Position numbers and translations under genes: made by a program. The notes under the pieces are model-generated. The model did no database searches. It was not told the origin of the DNA and saw only the letters and a program-made list of their open reading frames with translations. Shown here piece by piece: positions 9,061-18,804 of a stretch of DNA of 64,000 bases (position 1 is its first letter; the number at the start of each line of letters is the position of its first letter). The stretch is from Ostreibacterium oceani (GTDB lineage: Bacteria > Pseudomonadota > Gammaproteobacteria > Cardiobacteriales > Ostreibacteriaceae), in assembly GCF_009362845.1 (NCBI RefSeq), contig NZ_WHNW01000002.1, positions 62,001 to 126,000 on the forward strand, written 5' to 3'.

Positions 9061-10832
9061 TAGACTAGTTTTCTCCCATCTTCGTTCGTAGATTTCATTT
9101 CATCACGACCATATAATAGCATTTCATGGTGGCCAGCACCCGATGGAATCATCGGAAATACATTTTCATTTTGATCCGTAATAAAATCCAAAAATACCGT
9201 GCGATCTTTGAGCGCGATGGCTTCTTTGAGTGCGCCCTCAACATCACTGGGGCGTTCGATTTTCATGCCAACGTGCCCATACGACTCCGCTAATTTAACA
9301 AAATCGGGCAGTGCGTCCATATAAGACATCGAATAACGCTTATCATAAAAGAATTCTTGCCATTGCCTTACCATGCCGAGGTACATATTATTCAAACAAA
9401 TAATATTGGTCGGCACATGGTATTGCAGTGCTGTTGACATTTCTTGGAGCATCATTTGGATAGAGCCTTCACCCGTGACGCAAAAAACTTCCTCGTCTGG
9501 ACAAGCCAATTTCGCACCGATTGCGGCAGGGTAACCAAAGCCCATTGTGCCCAAGCCACCTGAGTTAATCCATTTGCGTGGTGACTGAAACCCATAATAC
9601 TGTGCTGCCCACATTTGGTGCTGCCCAACATCTGAAGTCACAATCGCATTGCCGCCCGTTAATCGATGCAGTACTTGCATGACATACTGTGGCTTAATCA
9701 CGGTGTCAGAATTGTCATAGTAGAGACTATCGACGGCTTGCCATTCACGAATTTGCTGCCACCAATTGCTATAATCTGGCGTCTCTGCGCTGGCATTCAT
9801 CGCTTCTAAGAATTTTTCTAATACAACCCGCACATCGCCAACGATAGGCACATCAACTTTGATGATTTTTGAAATCGAACTGGGGTCCACATCAATGTGG
9901 ATGATTTTGGCATGCGGACAGAATTTTTCAATTTTCCCCGTAATACGATCGTCAAACCGCGCACCGACAGCAAACAACACATCACAATGGTGCATTGCCA
10001 TATTGGCTTCGTAAGTCCCATGCATCCCTAGCATACCTAAAAAATTAGGGCTGTCGGCCGCCTCTGAGCCTAAGCCCATCAACGTATTGGTGATTGGTAA
10101 TTGGTAGCGTTTTATCACTTGGCGCATTAAGTCAGACGCATTACCTTGCACCACGCCACCACCCGTATAAACCATTGGACGCTTCGCTGTTTTAAGCAAT
10201 TCAACCGCCTTAACGATTTGTTTTCGGTGGCCTTGTGTATTGGGATTATACGAGCGCATTTCAACGCGATCAGGATAATCAAACACCCCTTCTGCACCAC
10301 TGACGTCCTTGGGCAAATCAATATGCACTGGACCAGGGCGCCCTGTGGTTGCTATATGAAACGCTTTTTTCATGGTTTCGGGCAATTCACGGATGTCTTT
10401 TACTAGATAGCTATGCTTGACACAGGGTCGCGTGATACCGATTGCATCGACTTCTTGAAAGGCATCGGTGCCAATCAACTGGGATGGCACTTGACCCGAT
10501 ATGACAATCATTGGCACTGAGTCCATATAAGCAGTGGCAATGCCTGTAATGGCATTGGTAATCCCAGGGCCTGATGTCACTAACGCCACGCCAGGCTTTC
10601 CTGTCGCTCGCGCATAGCCGTCGGCTGCATGCGTCGCTGCTTGCTCATGCCGCACAAGGATATGCTCGACAGCGTCTTGCTTAAACAGCTCGTCATAGAC
10701 ATGCAAAATCGCCCCGCCAGGGTAACCAAATACATACTTGACCCCCTCCAACTGCAAGGAGCGAACGACCATTTCGGCGCCCGTCATAACTAACTTTTGA
10801 GTTTGATTTTCAGACATATGATTTTCAGACAT
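9060..10832 (-). CDS. ilvI: Acetolactate synthase large (catalytic) subunit
   Basis: A 590-residue thiamine-diphosphate enzyme that condenses pyruvate with pyruvate or 2-oxobutyrate, the first committed step of branched-chain amino acid synthesis. The catalytic Glu is in VRHEQAATHAADGYAR near residue 60. The TPP/Mg2+ site begins GEGSIQMMLQEMSTA and ends CLNN. The N terminus contains a small duplication, MSENHMSENQ, giving two possible ATG starts (10832 and 10817); neither has a strong ribosome site, and the first is used here. A good promoter lies 46 bp upstream. The gene is coupled to ilvH. Confidence 0.97.
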   Translation of the reverse strand: MSENHMSENQTQKLVMTGAEMVVRSLQLEGVKYVFGYPGGAILHVYDELFKQDAVEHILVRHEQAATHAADGYARATGKPGVALVTSGPGITNAITGIATAYMDSVPMIVISGQVPSQLIGTDAFQEVDAIGITRPCVKHSYLVKDIRELPETMKKAFHIATTGRPGPVHIDLPKDVSGAEGVFDYPDRVEMRSYNPNTQGHRKQIVKAVELLKTAKRPMVYTGGGVVQGNASDLMRQVIKRYQLPITNTLMGLGSEAADSPNFLGMLGMHGTYEANMAMHHCDVLFAVGARFDDRITGKIEKFCPHAKIIHIDVDPSSISKIIKVDVPIVGDVRVVLEKFLEAMNASAETPDYSNWWQQIREWQAVDSLYYDNSDTVIKPQYVMQVLHRLTGGNAIVTSDVGQHQMWAAQYYGFQSPRKWINSGGLGTMGFGYPAAIGAKLACPDEEVFCVTGEGSIQMMLQEMSTALQYHVPTNIICLNNMYLGMVRQWQEFFYDKRYSMSYMDALPDFVKLAESYGHVGMKIERPSDVEGALKEAIALKDRTVFLDFITDQNENVFPMIPSGAGHHEMLLYGRDEMKSTNEDGRKLV

Positions 10833-10877
10833 CTCGATTAATGGATTATGGATTTAGCAAAAAGCGTCAAAAATGTG

Positions 10878-10906
10878 ACAATAGCAAGCCATTTGCCTTA
10901 GGTCAA
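10878..10906 (-). promoter_or_regulatory. Sigma-70-like promoter of ilvIH
   Basis: Read on the minus strand, TTGACC and TATTGT are separated by exactly 17 bp, placing the transcription start about 40 bp before the ilvI start codon. No leader peptide rich in branched-chain codons is visible in such a short leader. This is the best promoter-like sequence in the 211-bp space between zapD and ilvI. Confidence 0.6.
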
Positions 10907-11059
10907 GTGTTTATCGTGGCTTTTAGCGTTTCGGTATCATTTTTTTATAATTTTTCACACCAGCAAGCCTAATCAACTGCCACCAATTGCCACCAAAACC
11001 TCCCATAACATCCCATAACTCCCAATAAACTGGGCAACGACACACGGGATAACAACACA

Positions 11060-11848
11060 CTATAACACACAGGTTTGCAAACTAAACCGAACATTTTTCT
11101 CTGTTTGCTTTGGCCGAGTATCTGCCTGTATTTGCTCCATAAACCTTATAGCAAATCGATGCTTACCACCACTAATCCGCGGATAGACGTTATAGTTTTC
11201 ATCTACGCGCACGCGCAGTAATTGGTGCATATGTAATCGACTATCGATGGTTTTAAGGTAGATACCGTTTTCTGCAATCATCACTTCGGGCGAGGCACTA
11301 TCACGAATTAAAGACAACAAAAAATCAATCGCGCGTTTAAACGGCATAAAATCATCCAGCCATTTTTGGATTTGCTTTTCACGATGTGATTCCGCTTGCA
11401 ACAACCAGTATTGCAGCTCTGGTATCTCAAACAAATAGCTGCCTGTATCATGAATATTGCGCTGTTTAATAATATTTAAAAACTCAATATTACGGATACG
11501 GTCAATGTGTTTTGAGTCCAACCCATGCAAAATATCAGCACAAGTTTGTAGCTCAATCAAGGTGCCATCAATTTTTTCTGCGTTCGCGTTTTCTTCGCGT
11601 AGTAATTGCACCAACATACTACGAATGCGCTCTAACTCTTTTAAAATCTCAGACCGCAATTCATAGCGGTTGGTCAAGTTTAGCAAGGCAAAGAGGGCAT
11701 CCAAACACATTTGCGTCTCGTATTGATTACGCGCCTGTTTGTGGCGAATGGCCTGCAAAAAAATAATCTCCAGCCGCAATAGCAACCGCACACGCTCATT
11801 GAGTGGCTGTTCGTAAACTTGGCTAATGCTTTGCGTCAACTCTGTCAT
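11060..11848 (-). CDS. zapD: Cell division protein ZapD
   Basis: A 262-residue cytosolic protein (the DUF1342 family) that cross-links FtsZ filaments and helps Z-ring assembly. Recognisable family segments are YEQPLNERVRLLLRLE at the start, RSEILKELERIRSML, YLFEIPELQYWL and the closing YPRISGGKHRFAIRFM. The start is set at ATG 11848 because AAGG sits 7 bp before it and it matches the family N terminus; an in-frame TTG at 11917 would add 23 unrelated residues. It lies 93 bp downstream of xseA. In many gammaproteobacteria zapD is next to coaE and yacG; those genes are not here. Confidence 0.93.
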   Translation of the reverse strand: MTELTQSISQVYEQPLNERVRLLLRLEIIFLQAIRHKQARNQYETQMCLDALFALLNLTNRYELRSEILKELERIRSMLVQLLREENANAEKIDGTLIELQTCADILHGLDSKHIDRIRNIEFLNIIKQRNIHDTGSYLFEIPELQYWLLQAESHREKQIQKWLDDFMPFKRAIDFLLSLIRDSASPEVMIAENGIYLKTIDSRLHMHQLLRVRVDENYNVYPRISGGKHRFAIRFMEQIQADTRPKQTEKNVRFSLQTCVL

Positions 11849-11941
11849 TTTTACCTTACTATTATCAATGCTGCTATTATCAATACGCTTATCATTATAA
11901 GCCGTAACTGCTGGCAAAACAATGTGATTATTGCTTTGTGA

Positions 11942-13456
11942 TTATTGCTTTATCTCTCGTTGGTTCACTTTTATTTGCTGAACCATCACATCGGCTTGCC
12001 CATCGGCAAACCGCAGTCTAAGCTTAGCACCTGTTGCCAGCGTGTTGGCCCGATCAATGACTTGGTTTTGCTCATCAAACGCAATGACAAACCCCCTATC
12101 CAACATGCCTTGCGGTGATAAAAGCTGTAGCCGTGCATTCAGCTGAGACAATCGATTTGATTCTTGAGATGCGCGCTGGTTAAACTGCTGTAGTCGATAG
12201 GTCAGTTGTGATAAGTGTTGACGGGGCGGTATCAGCAGCTGTGATTGCTGGCGTACTAATCGTTGCGTCAAGCCTTGCAATTGATGCCTTAAACGCACCA
12301 ATTGCTGATTTGGTGATTGCGTCGCCAATCGTTTGCGCAAATACGCCAATTGATTACGCTGCATAGTTACATACTGATTTTGCTGACGAGTCAGGCGGTT
12401 TGCCAGCTCATCAAGGCGCTGGCTATTTTGTTGATGCTGGCGTAGTGGGTGCTTTTGCATCAGCCGTCGCTTCACCTCGATTAGGCGTCGTTGCTGCTGG
12501 TGTATTGTCTCATCTAGCAAACGATATAGTCGCGACTCGGTTTGCTTTAACAGCGTCAGTAACGCAACACGGTCCGGGCTGACCACCTCGGCAGCACCCG
12601 TTGGTGTCGGTGCGCGATAATCGCTGACAAAATCGGCAATGGTAAAGTCGGTCTCATGGCCTACGCCCGTTACGACGGGTATTTGGCTATTGACGATGGC
12701 GTAGGCAACGGCTTCATCATTGAATGCCTGTAAATCCTCTAACGACCCACCGCCACGCACTAGCAAAATAATGCAGTTATCAGCATGGCGGTCATCCTGG
12801 CAGTTATCTTGGCAGGCATCGTAGTTAGCTTGTGCCAATGCCTTAACGATTTGTTGGCTGGCATGCTCACCTTGCACCAAGGTCGGATAAACCTTGACAG
12901 GGATAAACGGTGCACGCCGCGCTAGCGTAGTCAGCACATCGCGGATTGCCGCCCCCGTTTCGGATGTCACCAATGCAATCTGTGCCGGCCAAGTCGGTAA
13001 CGCTTTTTTGTAGGATGCGGCGGTAACGCCTTCAGCATCTAGCTTAGCCTTGAGCGCAGCAAATGCCTTAGCCAACGCACCAAACCCAGCTGGCTCAACA
13101 TCGTGGACGATGAGTTGGTATTGCCCACGCGGTTGGTAGACACTGACACTCGCCTTGACAGTCACTTTGTCGCCATTGGATAGCGCCGACAGCACGGGTC
13201 TAGCAATGCGGTTGGCTTGACCTTTAAATAACGCACAGCTCACCGACGCACGACTGTCTTTGAGCGAAAAATAACGGTGTCCGCTGGCGACCAATGAAAA
13301 ATTTGAGACCTCACCCTCAATCCACAAAAATCCTGGCAATGCGGATTCCAGCGTGTCAGAAATCATGGCATTCAATTCGGTAACCGTTAACGCCACCTCT
13401 TGGTACGTCGAAGGAGAAAGACAAGGAGTATCCATCGTTGAAAAAGCCGCTGCCAT
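11942..13456 (-). CDS. xseA: Exodeoxyribonuclease VII large subunit
   Basis: About 504 residues, forming the catalytic subunit of a single-strand-specific exonuclease with XseB (not in the window). The N-terminal OB-fold is visible (LTVTELNAMI, then FLWIEGEVSNFSLVASGHRYFSLKD). It is followed by the nuclease domain with VTSETGAAIRDVLTTL, ILLVRGGGSLEDLQAFNDE and TGVGHETDFTIADFVSD. After that comes a long Gln/Arg/Leu-rich coiled coil (about residues 330-460) that carries XseB copies. The ATG at 13456, 10 bp after the upstream stop codon, is used; ATG 13435 is closer to the E. coli start, and a TTG at 13543 would overlap the preceding gene. None has a clear ribosome site. Confidence 0.95.
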   Translation of the reverse strand: MAAAFSTMDTPCLSPSTYQEVALTVTELNAMISDTLESALPGFLWIEGEVSNFSLVASGHRYFSLKDSRASVSCALFKGQANRIARPVLSALSNGDKVTVKASVSVYQPRGQYQLIVHDVEPAGFGALAKAFAALKAKLDAEGVTAASYKKALPTWPAQIALVTSETGAAIRDVLTTLARRAPFIPVKVYPTLVQGEHASQQIVKALAQANYDACQDNCQDDRHADNCIILLVRGGGSLEDLQAFNDEAVAYAIVNSQIPVVTGVGHETDFTIADFVSDYRAPTPTGAAEVVSPDRVALLTLLKQTESRLYRLLDETIHQQQRRLIEVKRRLMQKHPLRQHQQNSQRLDELANRLTRQQNQYVTMQRNQLAYLRKRLATQSPNQQLVRLRHQLQGLTQRLVRQQSQLLIPPRQHLSQLTYRLQQFNQRASQESNRLSQLNARLQLLSPQGMLDRGFVIAFDEQNQVIDRANTLATGAKLRLRFADGQADVMVQQIKVNQREIKQ

Positions 13457-13466
13457 GATATCAGCG

Positions 13467-13796
13467 TCAGTCGTTTTTTGCGTGGGGTTGATGGCAATGC
13501 GCACAGTCACTCGGGCGTAAAAACATCGCCCTAACTGTGGCAAAAAATGGCTTACCGCAATGCGGACACAGGATTTTCGCCATAAATTTATTGAGTGTCA
13601 AAAGCATAGGAATAAAAAGCAACAACACGATCACTGCCATGACGAGCAGCACCAACGGTACTGCCATCGATTGTGATAACGCTGAAAAAAAGTGGGTCAT
13701 AAAAAAAACAGCAAACCCGAGCATCAACACCACACAAATCACCGCCAATGGACGCGCCATATCTACCGTCATTTCAGTTTGATTACTGTCTGTCAT
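13467..13796 (-). CDS. Small membrane protein with C-terminal zinc ribbon
   Basis: A 109-residue protein not assigned to a named family. After a short polar start it has two membrane segments (about residues 15-35 and 43-66). A cytosolic tail follows with CPHCGKPF and CAHC about 20 residues apart, a four-cysteine pattern typical of a small zinc ribbon. The fold points to a membrane-anchored zinc-binding protein; the job is unknown. It lies between trpS (78 bp upstream) and xseA (10 bp downstream) and is probably cotranscribed with both. Its leader contains three tandem 8-bp repeats. Confidence 0.7.
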   Translation of the reverse strand: MTDSNQTEMTVDMARPLAVICVVLMLGFAVFFMTHFFSALSQSMAVPLVLLVMAVIVLLLFIPMLLTLNKFMAKILCPHCGKPFFATVRAMFLRPSDCAHCHQPHAKND

Positions 13797-13813
13797 CTTT
13801 ATCTTTTTACTCG

Positions 13814-13837
13814 CTTATCTGCTTATCTGCTTATCTG
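13814..13837. repeat. 8-bp tandem repeat in the leader of the zinc-ribbon gene
   Basis: CTTATCTG occurs three times in a row (CAGATAAG on the coding minus strand), followed by a degenerate fourth unit. It lies 18 bp before the start codon at 13796. Confidence 0.75.
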
Positions 13838-13874
13838 CTTACCCGCAAAGCACAGCCGTTAAAACAACAAGCCG

Positions 13875-14897
13875 CTAAAACAATCGGCGAATCCCGATTG
13901 CTTGACGGACTTCTTGCAACAACATACGGCTCATCGGACGCACACGATCAGCCCCCGCTTTTAATACGGCTTCAATATACTCGGGACGCTGCATCAGCGC
14001 ATCGTATTTTTCACGCATTGGCGCAATTTCGTGATTAATGGTTTCAAATAATAATTGCTTCATATCGCCCCAGCTAATGCCCTCGGCATAGCGCAGGCGC
14101 AAATCAGCGACAGCAGCAGCATCGGCAAATGCTTGGTATAAGTGAAATAGTGTTGATGTATCAGGGTCTTTGGGTTCACCCGGTGCTTGTGAGTTGGTTT
14201 GGATTTTCATAATCAATTGACGCAACTGCTTTTCAGGGACAAATAACGGAATGGTATTGTCATAACTTTTAGACATTTTACGCCCGTCAAGCCCTTCAAG
14301 TAATTGCGTTGATTCATTCACCACTGCTTTGGGCAACGGGAATACTTCGCCAAACGTATGGTTGAATTTCTGTGCAATATCTCTTGTCATTTCGATATGC
14401 TGGATTTGGTCTTTACCCACGGGCACGTGGGTTGATTTAAATATCAAAATATCAGCGCTCATCAAAATAGGATAGCCAAACAATCCCATCGTCACGCCGT
14501 GGTCTAGCTCTTGCTGGCCTTTGGCTTTATTCTCATCTACCGCCGCTTTGTAGGCATGGGCGCGATTCATCAACCCTTTGTTAGCCACACAATTAAGCAC
14601 CCAAGTTAGCTCCATTGTCTCGGGCACATCTGATTGGCGATAAAAGTTGGATTTTGCCGGGTCTAGCCCACAAGCCAACCACGTCGCCGCAATTTCCAGA
14701 GTCGCCTGCTGAATTCTAGCAGGTTCATGGCATTTAATAATACCGTGATAATCTGCCAAAAAGAAAAAACTCTCATCGCCACGGGTTTGTGTGCTTTCGA
14801 TTGCGGGACGAATCGCGCCAACATAATTGCCCAAATGCGGGGTACCTGTGGTCGTAATGCCCGTTAAAATACGTTTTTTAGTCATCGGGGTTGTCAT
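13875..14897 (-). CDS. trpS: Tryptophanyl-tRNA synthetase
   Basis: A class I aminoacyl-tRNA synthetase of 340 residues that charges tRNA-Trp. The HIGH-type motif is seen as TGTPHLGNYVG near residue 17, and the KMSKS loop as GRKMSKSYDNT near residue 205. The DHGVTMGLFGYPILMSADIL segment is typical of TrpRS. Two ATGs (14897, 14885) are possible starts; the first is used. The C terminus (ADRVRPMSRMLLQEVRQAIG) is complete. Confidence 0.97.
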   Translation of the reverse strand: MTTPMTKKRILTGITTTGTPHLGNYVGAIRPAIESTQTRGDESFFFLADYHGIIKCHEPARIQQATLEIAATWLACGLDPAKSNFYRQSDVPETMELTWVLNCVANKGLMNRAHAYKAAVDENKAKGQQELDHGVTMGLFGYPILMSADILIFKSTHVPVGKDQIQHIEMTRDIAQKFNHTFGEVFPLPKAVVNESTQLLEGLDGRKMSKSYDNTIPLFVPEKQLRQLIMKIQTNSQAPGEPKDPDTSTLFHLYQAFADAAAVADLRLRYAEGISWGDMKQLLFETINHEIAPMREKYDALMQRPEYIEAVLKAGADRVRPMSRMLLQEVRQAIGIRRLF

Positions 14898-15038
14898 CAG
14901 TTTTAAAATTACTCATTGCTAAAAGCGCCTATTATACGCATCATTGCGGTTTTTTGTGTCATTTCAGTCTATTTTTCATTTGTCAGTCGCTCGCATTATC
15001 GACCGCTCGCATTATCGACCTATCGTGCAAAACATGCG

Positions 15039-15662
15039 CTACAAAAACGCGTTCACCTCGCCTTGCCCTTGCCTAATCAGCACTGGCGGCATGCCATCTG
15101 ACATATCCAATACCGTGGTCGGTGCGAAATTTGTACCACCACCATCAATAATCAAATCCACTTGGTGCGCAATTTTCTCGTAAATATCTTCGGCAAATAA
15201 TTCTGATATCTCGGCATCAGGCAAAATCAACGTCGTTGATAACAAGGGGCCATCAAATGCAGTCAATAAGGTTTGGACAATCGGGTGATTAGGCACGCGG
15301 ATACCGATTGTCTTGCGGCGATTACCAAACAGTCGCTTAGGTAACTCTACGCTTGCTTGCAAAATAAAGGTATAGGGCCCTGGCGTCGCCGTCTTTAACA
15401 GACGATACTGCGCATTATCGAGTTTGGCGTATTGCGATATCATCGACAAATCCGCACAAAGTAGCGAAAAATAATGGTTTTTTTCCAGCTGACGAATGGC
15501 TGCCATCCGATCTTGGCCTTTTTTATTATCGACAGTCGTTGCCAGCGCATACCCTGAATCTGTGGGCAATACGATGACGCCTTGGTCATTGAGTACGTCA
15601 ACCGCTTGGTTGATTAGGCGCTGCTGCGGGGTTTCAGGGTGGATATAAATAACTCGTGACAT
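15039..15662 (-). CDS. yciO: YciO-type Sua5/YrdC family protein
   Basis: A 207-residue protein with the YrdC-like RNA- and nucleotide-binding fold. It is closest to the YciO branch of this family by the opening IHPETPQQRLINQAVDVL, then GVIVLPTDSGYAL, RLLKTATPGPYTFIL, RKTIGIRVPNHPI and LLSTTLILP. The related TsaC/Sua5 proteins make threonylcarbamoyl-adenylate for tRNA t6A37. YciO has been considered a weaker or different paralogue, so the precise reaction is uncertain. It is encoded alone, 141 bp upstream of trpS in the direction of transcription. Confidence 0.88.
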   Translation of the reverse strand: MSRVIYIHPETPQQRLINQAVDVLNDQGVIVLPTDSGYALATTVDNKKGQDRMAAIRQLEKNHYFSLLCADLSMISQYAKLDNAQYRLLKTATPGPYTFILQASVELPKRLFGNRRKTIGIRVPNHPIVQTLLTAFDGPLLSTTLILPDAEISELFAEDIYEKIAHQVDLIIDGGGTNFAPTTVLDMSDGMPPVLIRQGQGEVNAFL

Positions 15663-15951
15663 AGACAGGTAACATTTTGAAAATAATTAAAATAAACAGG
15701 ATAACAGCAGACATAGACCCGATTGACTGCATCAATGCGAATGTGGCGGCATCAATGGGCATCAATGGGCAGTTAATGGACAATTAATAGGCTGCTAATC
15801 AACGCTCGGAGCCCCAGCCCAGCCATCAGCCATCACTACTAACCATCGCTATTATACCTGATAACAGCTTGCCCTGAGAGTTAATTCATCGCTTTATGGT
15901 AAACAGCCGATATACAGACAAATAACTCGGACGAATAACTCAGGCGAATAA

Positions 15952-16806
15952 CTAGGGCAAGTAGCTCAACATAATGCCCAAAAAAATCAGCACGCCAACC
16001 CATTGGTTATTCAAAAACGCGGCAAAAAACGCTTCACCCGTTTGCTGCTGATACAACTGCATTTGATAACAAAAACACCCCGCCGCCAGCAATAACCCCA
16101 GATAATAATAACCCGCCATTTGATTGATTAATCCGATGATTGCCATTAATCCCAAAAAAACCCCCATCAGCACGAGCAATATCGTTTTTGTCTGCCGACC
16201 AAACCACCGCGCGCTTGATTTGACGCCAATTTTTGCGTCGTCTGGCGCATCAACCAAGGCATAAAGTGTATCATAAATCAGCGTCCAACAGATAGATGCC
16301 AGCATCAACAGCCAAGCTGAGACAGGCAGACGCCCCAAAATCGTGATATACACCATCAAAATCGCGCACGAAAATGCCATCCCAAGGACTAATTGTGGGC
16401 AATCAAAAAATCGTTTTGTCAATGGATACAACAACACGAGCATGACCGTGATTACCGCAGGCAACATCGCACGAGCGGGTAACAACAATAACAGAAAAAA
16501 GGCAATGAGCAGTAAACCAGCAAAGACAATCAACGCCCCTCGCGCGCTGATTATGCCTTGGACCAACGGGCGTTGCTGTGTTCGCTGTACATGCCCATCT
16601 ATCTTTCGGTCGGCAAAATCATTAATCACACAACCTGCGCTGCGCATGACCCAAGCACCTACTAAAAAAATCACGGTATAAAATGCCGACGGGCTGCCGT
16701 CTGCAGCCAGCCACAACGCCCATAGCATCGGCATTGCAAGCAACACCGTACCAATTGGTCTATCGGCACGCATCAGCTGAATAATAGCGGTTAGGGTTGG
16801 CTTCAT
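15952..16806 (-). CDS. ubiA: 4-Hydroxybenzoate polyprenyltransferase
   Basis: A 284-residue integral membrane enzyme that attaches the polyprenyl tail to 4-hydroxybenzoate in ubiquinone synthesis. The first Asp-rich prenyl-diphosphate motif is CVINDFADRKIDGHVQRT near residue 60-77, and the second is YDTLYALVDAPDDAKIGVKS near residue 180-200. Around eight or nine membrane segments are predicted by eye, normal for UbiA. The ATG at 16806 shares its first base with the end of a five-copy TCAATAA tandem repeat, and there is no ribosome-binding sequence. Copy-number change of that repeat would alter the leader directly before the start codon. Confidence 0.95.
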   Translation of the reverse strand: MKPTLTAIIQLMRADRPIGTVLLAMPMLWALWLAADGSPSAFYTVIFLVGAWVMRSAGCVINDFADRKIDGHVQRTQQRPLVQGIISARGALIVFAGLLLIAFFLLLLLPARAMLPAVITVMLVLLYPLTKRFFDCPQLVLGMAFSCAILMVYITILGRLPVSAWLLMLASICWTLIYDTLYALVDAPDDAKIGVKSSARWFGRQTKTILLVLMGVFLGLMAIIGLINQMAGYYYLGLLLAAGCFCYQMQLYQQQTGEAFFAAFLNNQWVGVLIFLGIMLSYLP

Positions 16807-16840
16807 TATTGATTATTGATTATTGATTATTGATTATTGA
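16807..16840. repeat. 7-bp tandem repeat abutting the ubiA start codon
   Basis: Five copies of TCAATAA (minus strand) run up to the ubiA ATG, whose A completes the last unit. On the plus strand this reads TTATTGA repeated. Such simple repeats are prone to slippage. The location occupies the ribosome-binding position. Confidence 0.85.
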
Positions 16841-17016
16841 TTCAATTGCAACAGGACAACAGAGCAACAGGATTCACGCAAAGCAGCTCATTTCAGTTGC
16901 CCCGCTTAATGCCGTGGCATAGGGTATCAAGCGAAGGGGCATTCTTGTTGGGGTATCGTTGTTGATGCACCGTTGAACTTACCGTTGAACTTATCGCTTA
17001 CCGTCGATTACGTTAA

Positions 17017-17454
17017 TCACCTAGCAATACGCCAGCTTTCGCTTTGCATACACCGTTTAAAACGCAGTCGGTACAAATCCTTTTCATCCAGTGAGTTTAA
17101 TGCGCTTTTTTCTAATTTCAAATCACCAATACTGTCAAAATATTTATCGGTGGCATAATTACAAATTTTTCTATCAATTTTAAATAGGCGTTTGATTTTT
17201 TTGCTGGTGGTGCCTTGGTACTGAAACACCATGCCATGCGCCTTGCCAGTGAATGATTTGACTGCTGCTAGTTGTTTGCTCTCGGCCTCTGCCCCCACGA
17301 TTTGTGACGATTTATCGCGCTTAAATTCATAGTCTTTTTGCGATAAACTGCCGTTATTTAGCATTTCCTGTATCAGACCAAAGCCCACCGCTTGACTGTA
17401 AGTTGCAAACCAGACTGTCAATAAAAATAATACGTACTTGCCTCGATTTTTCAT
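17017..17454 (-). CDS. Hypothetical secreted protein downstream of purA
   Basis: A 145-residue protein of unknown function. Residues 1-22 form a good signal peptide with cleavage near YSQA-VG. The mature part is basic and contains QEMLNNGSLSQKDYEFKRDK, which resembles the short helical SHOCT-type segment, then a Lys/Arg-rich central part and two cysteines (in KICNYA and KRCMQS) that could form a disulfide. GAGG lies upstream of the ATG. It begins 39 bp after purA on the same strand and may be transcribed with it. I recognise no family. Confidence 0.6.
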   Translation of the reverse strand: MKNRGKYVLFLLTVWFATYSQAVGFGLIQEMLNNGSLSQKDYEFKRDKSSQIVGAEAESKQLAAVKSFTGKAHGMVFQYQGTTSKKIKRLFKIDRKICNYATDKYFDSIGDLKLEKSALNSLDEKDLYRLRFKRCMQSESWRIAR

Positions 17455-17493
17455 CCGTTGTTACCTCACCTATTGTCCCAGATTAATAATCCA

Positions 17494-18804
<1,311 letters not shown>

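Noticed and set aside
11849-11917. Longer zapD start at TTG 11917
   Set aside because: No family match for the extra residues and no ribosome site, whereas ATG 11848 has AAGG at the right distance.
13457-13543. Longer xseA start at TTG 13543
   Set aside because: It would overlap the zinc-ribbon gene by 77 bp and is unlike the conserved XseA N terminus.
13748-14038. A 96-codon plus-strand frame opposite trpS
   Set aside because: It is antisense to a conserved gene, has no domain, and is explained by the trpS codon pattern.
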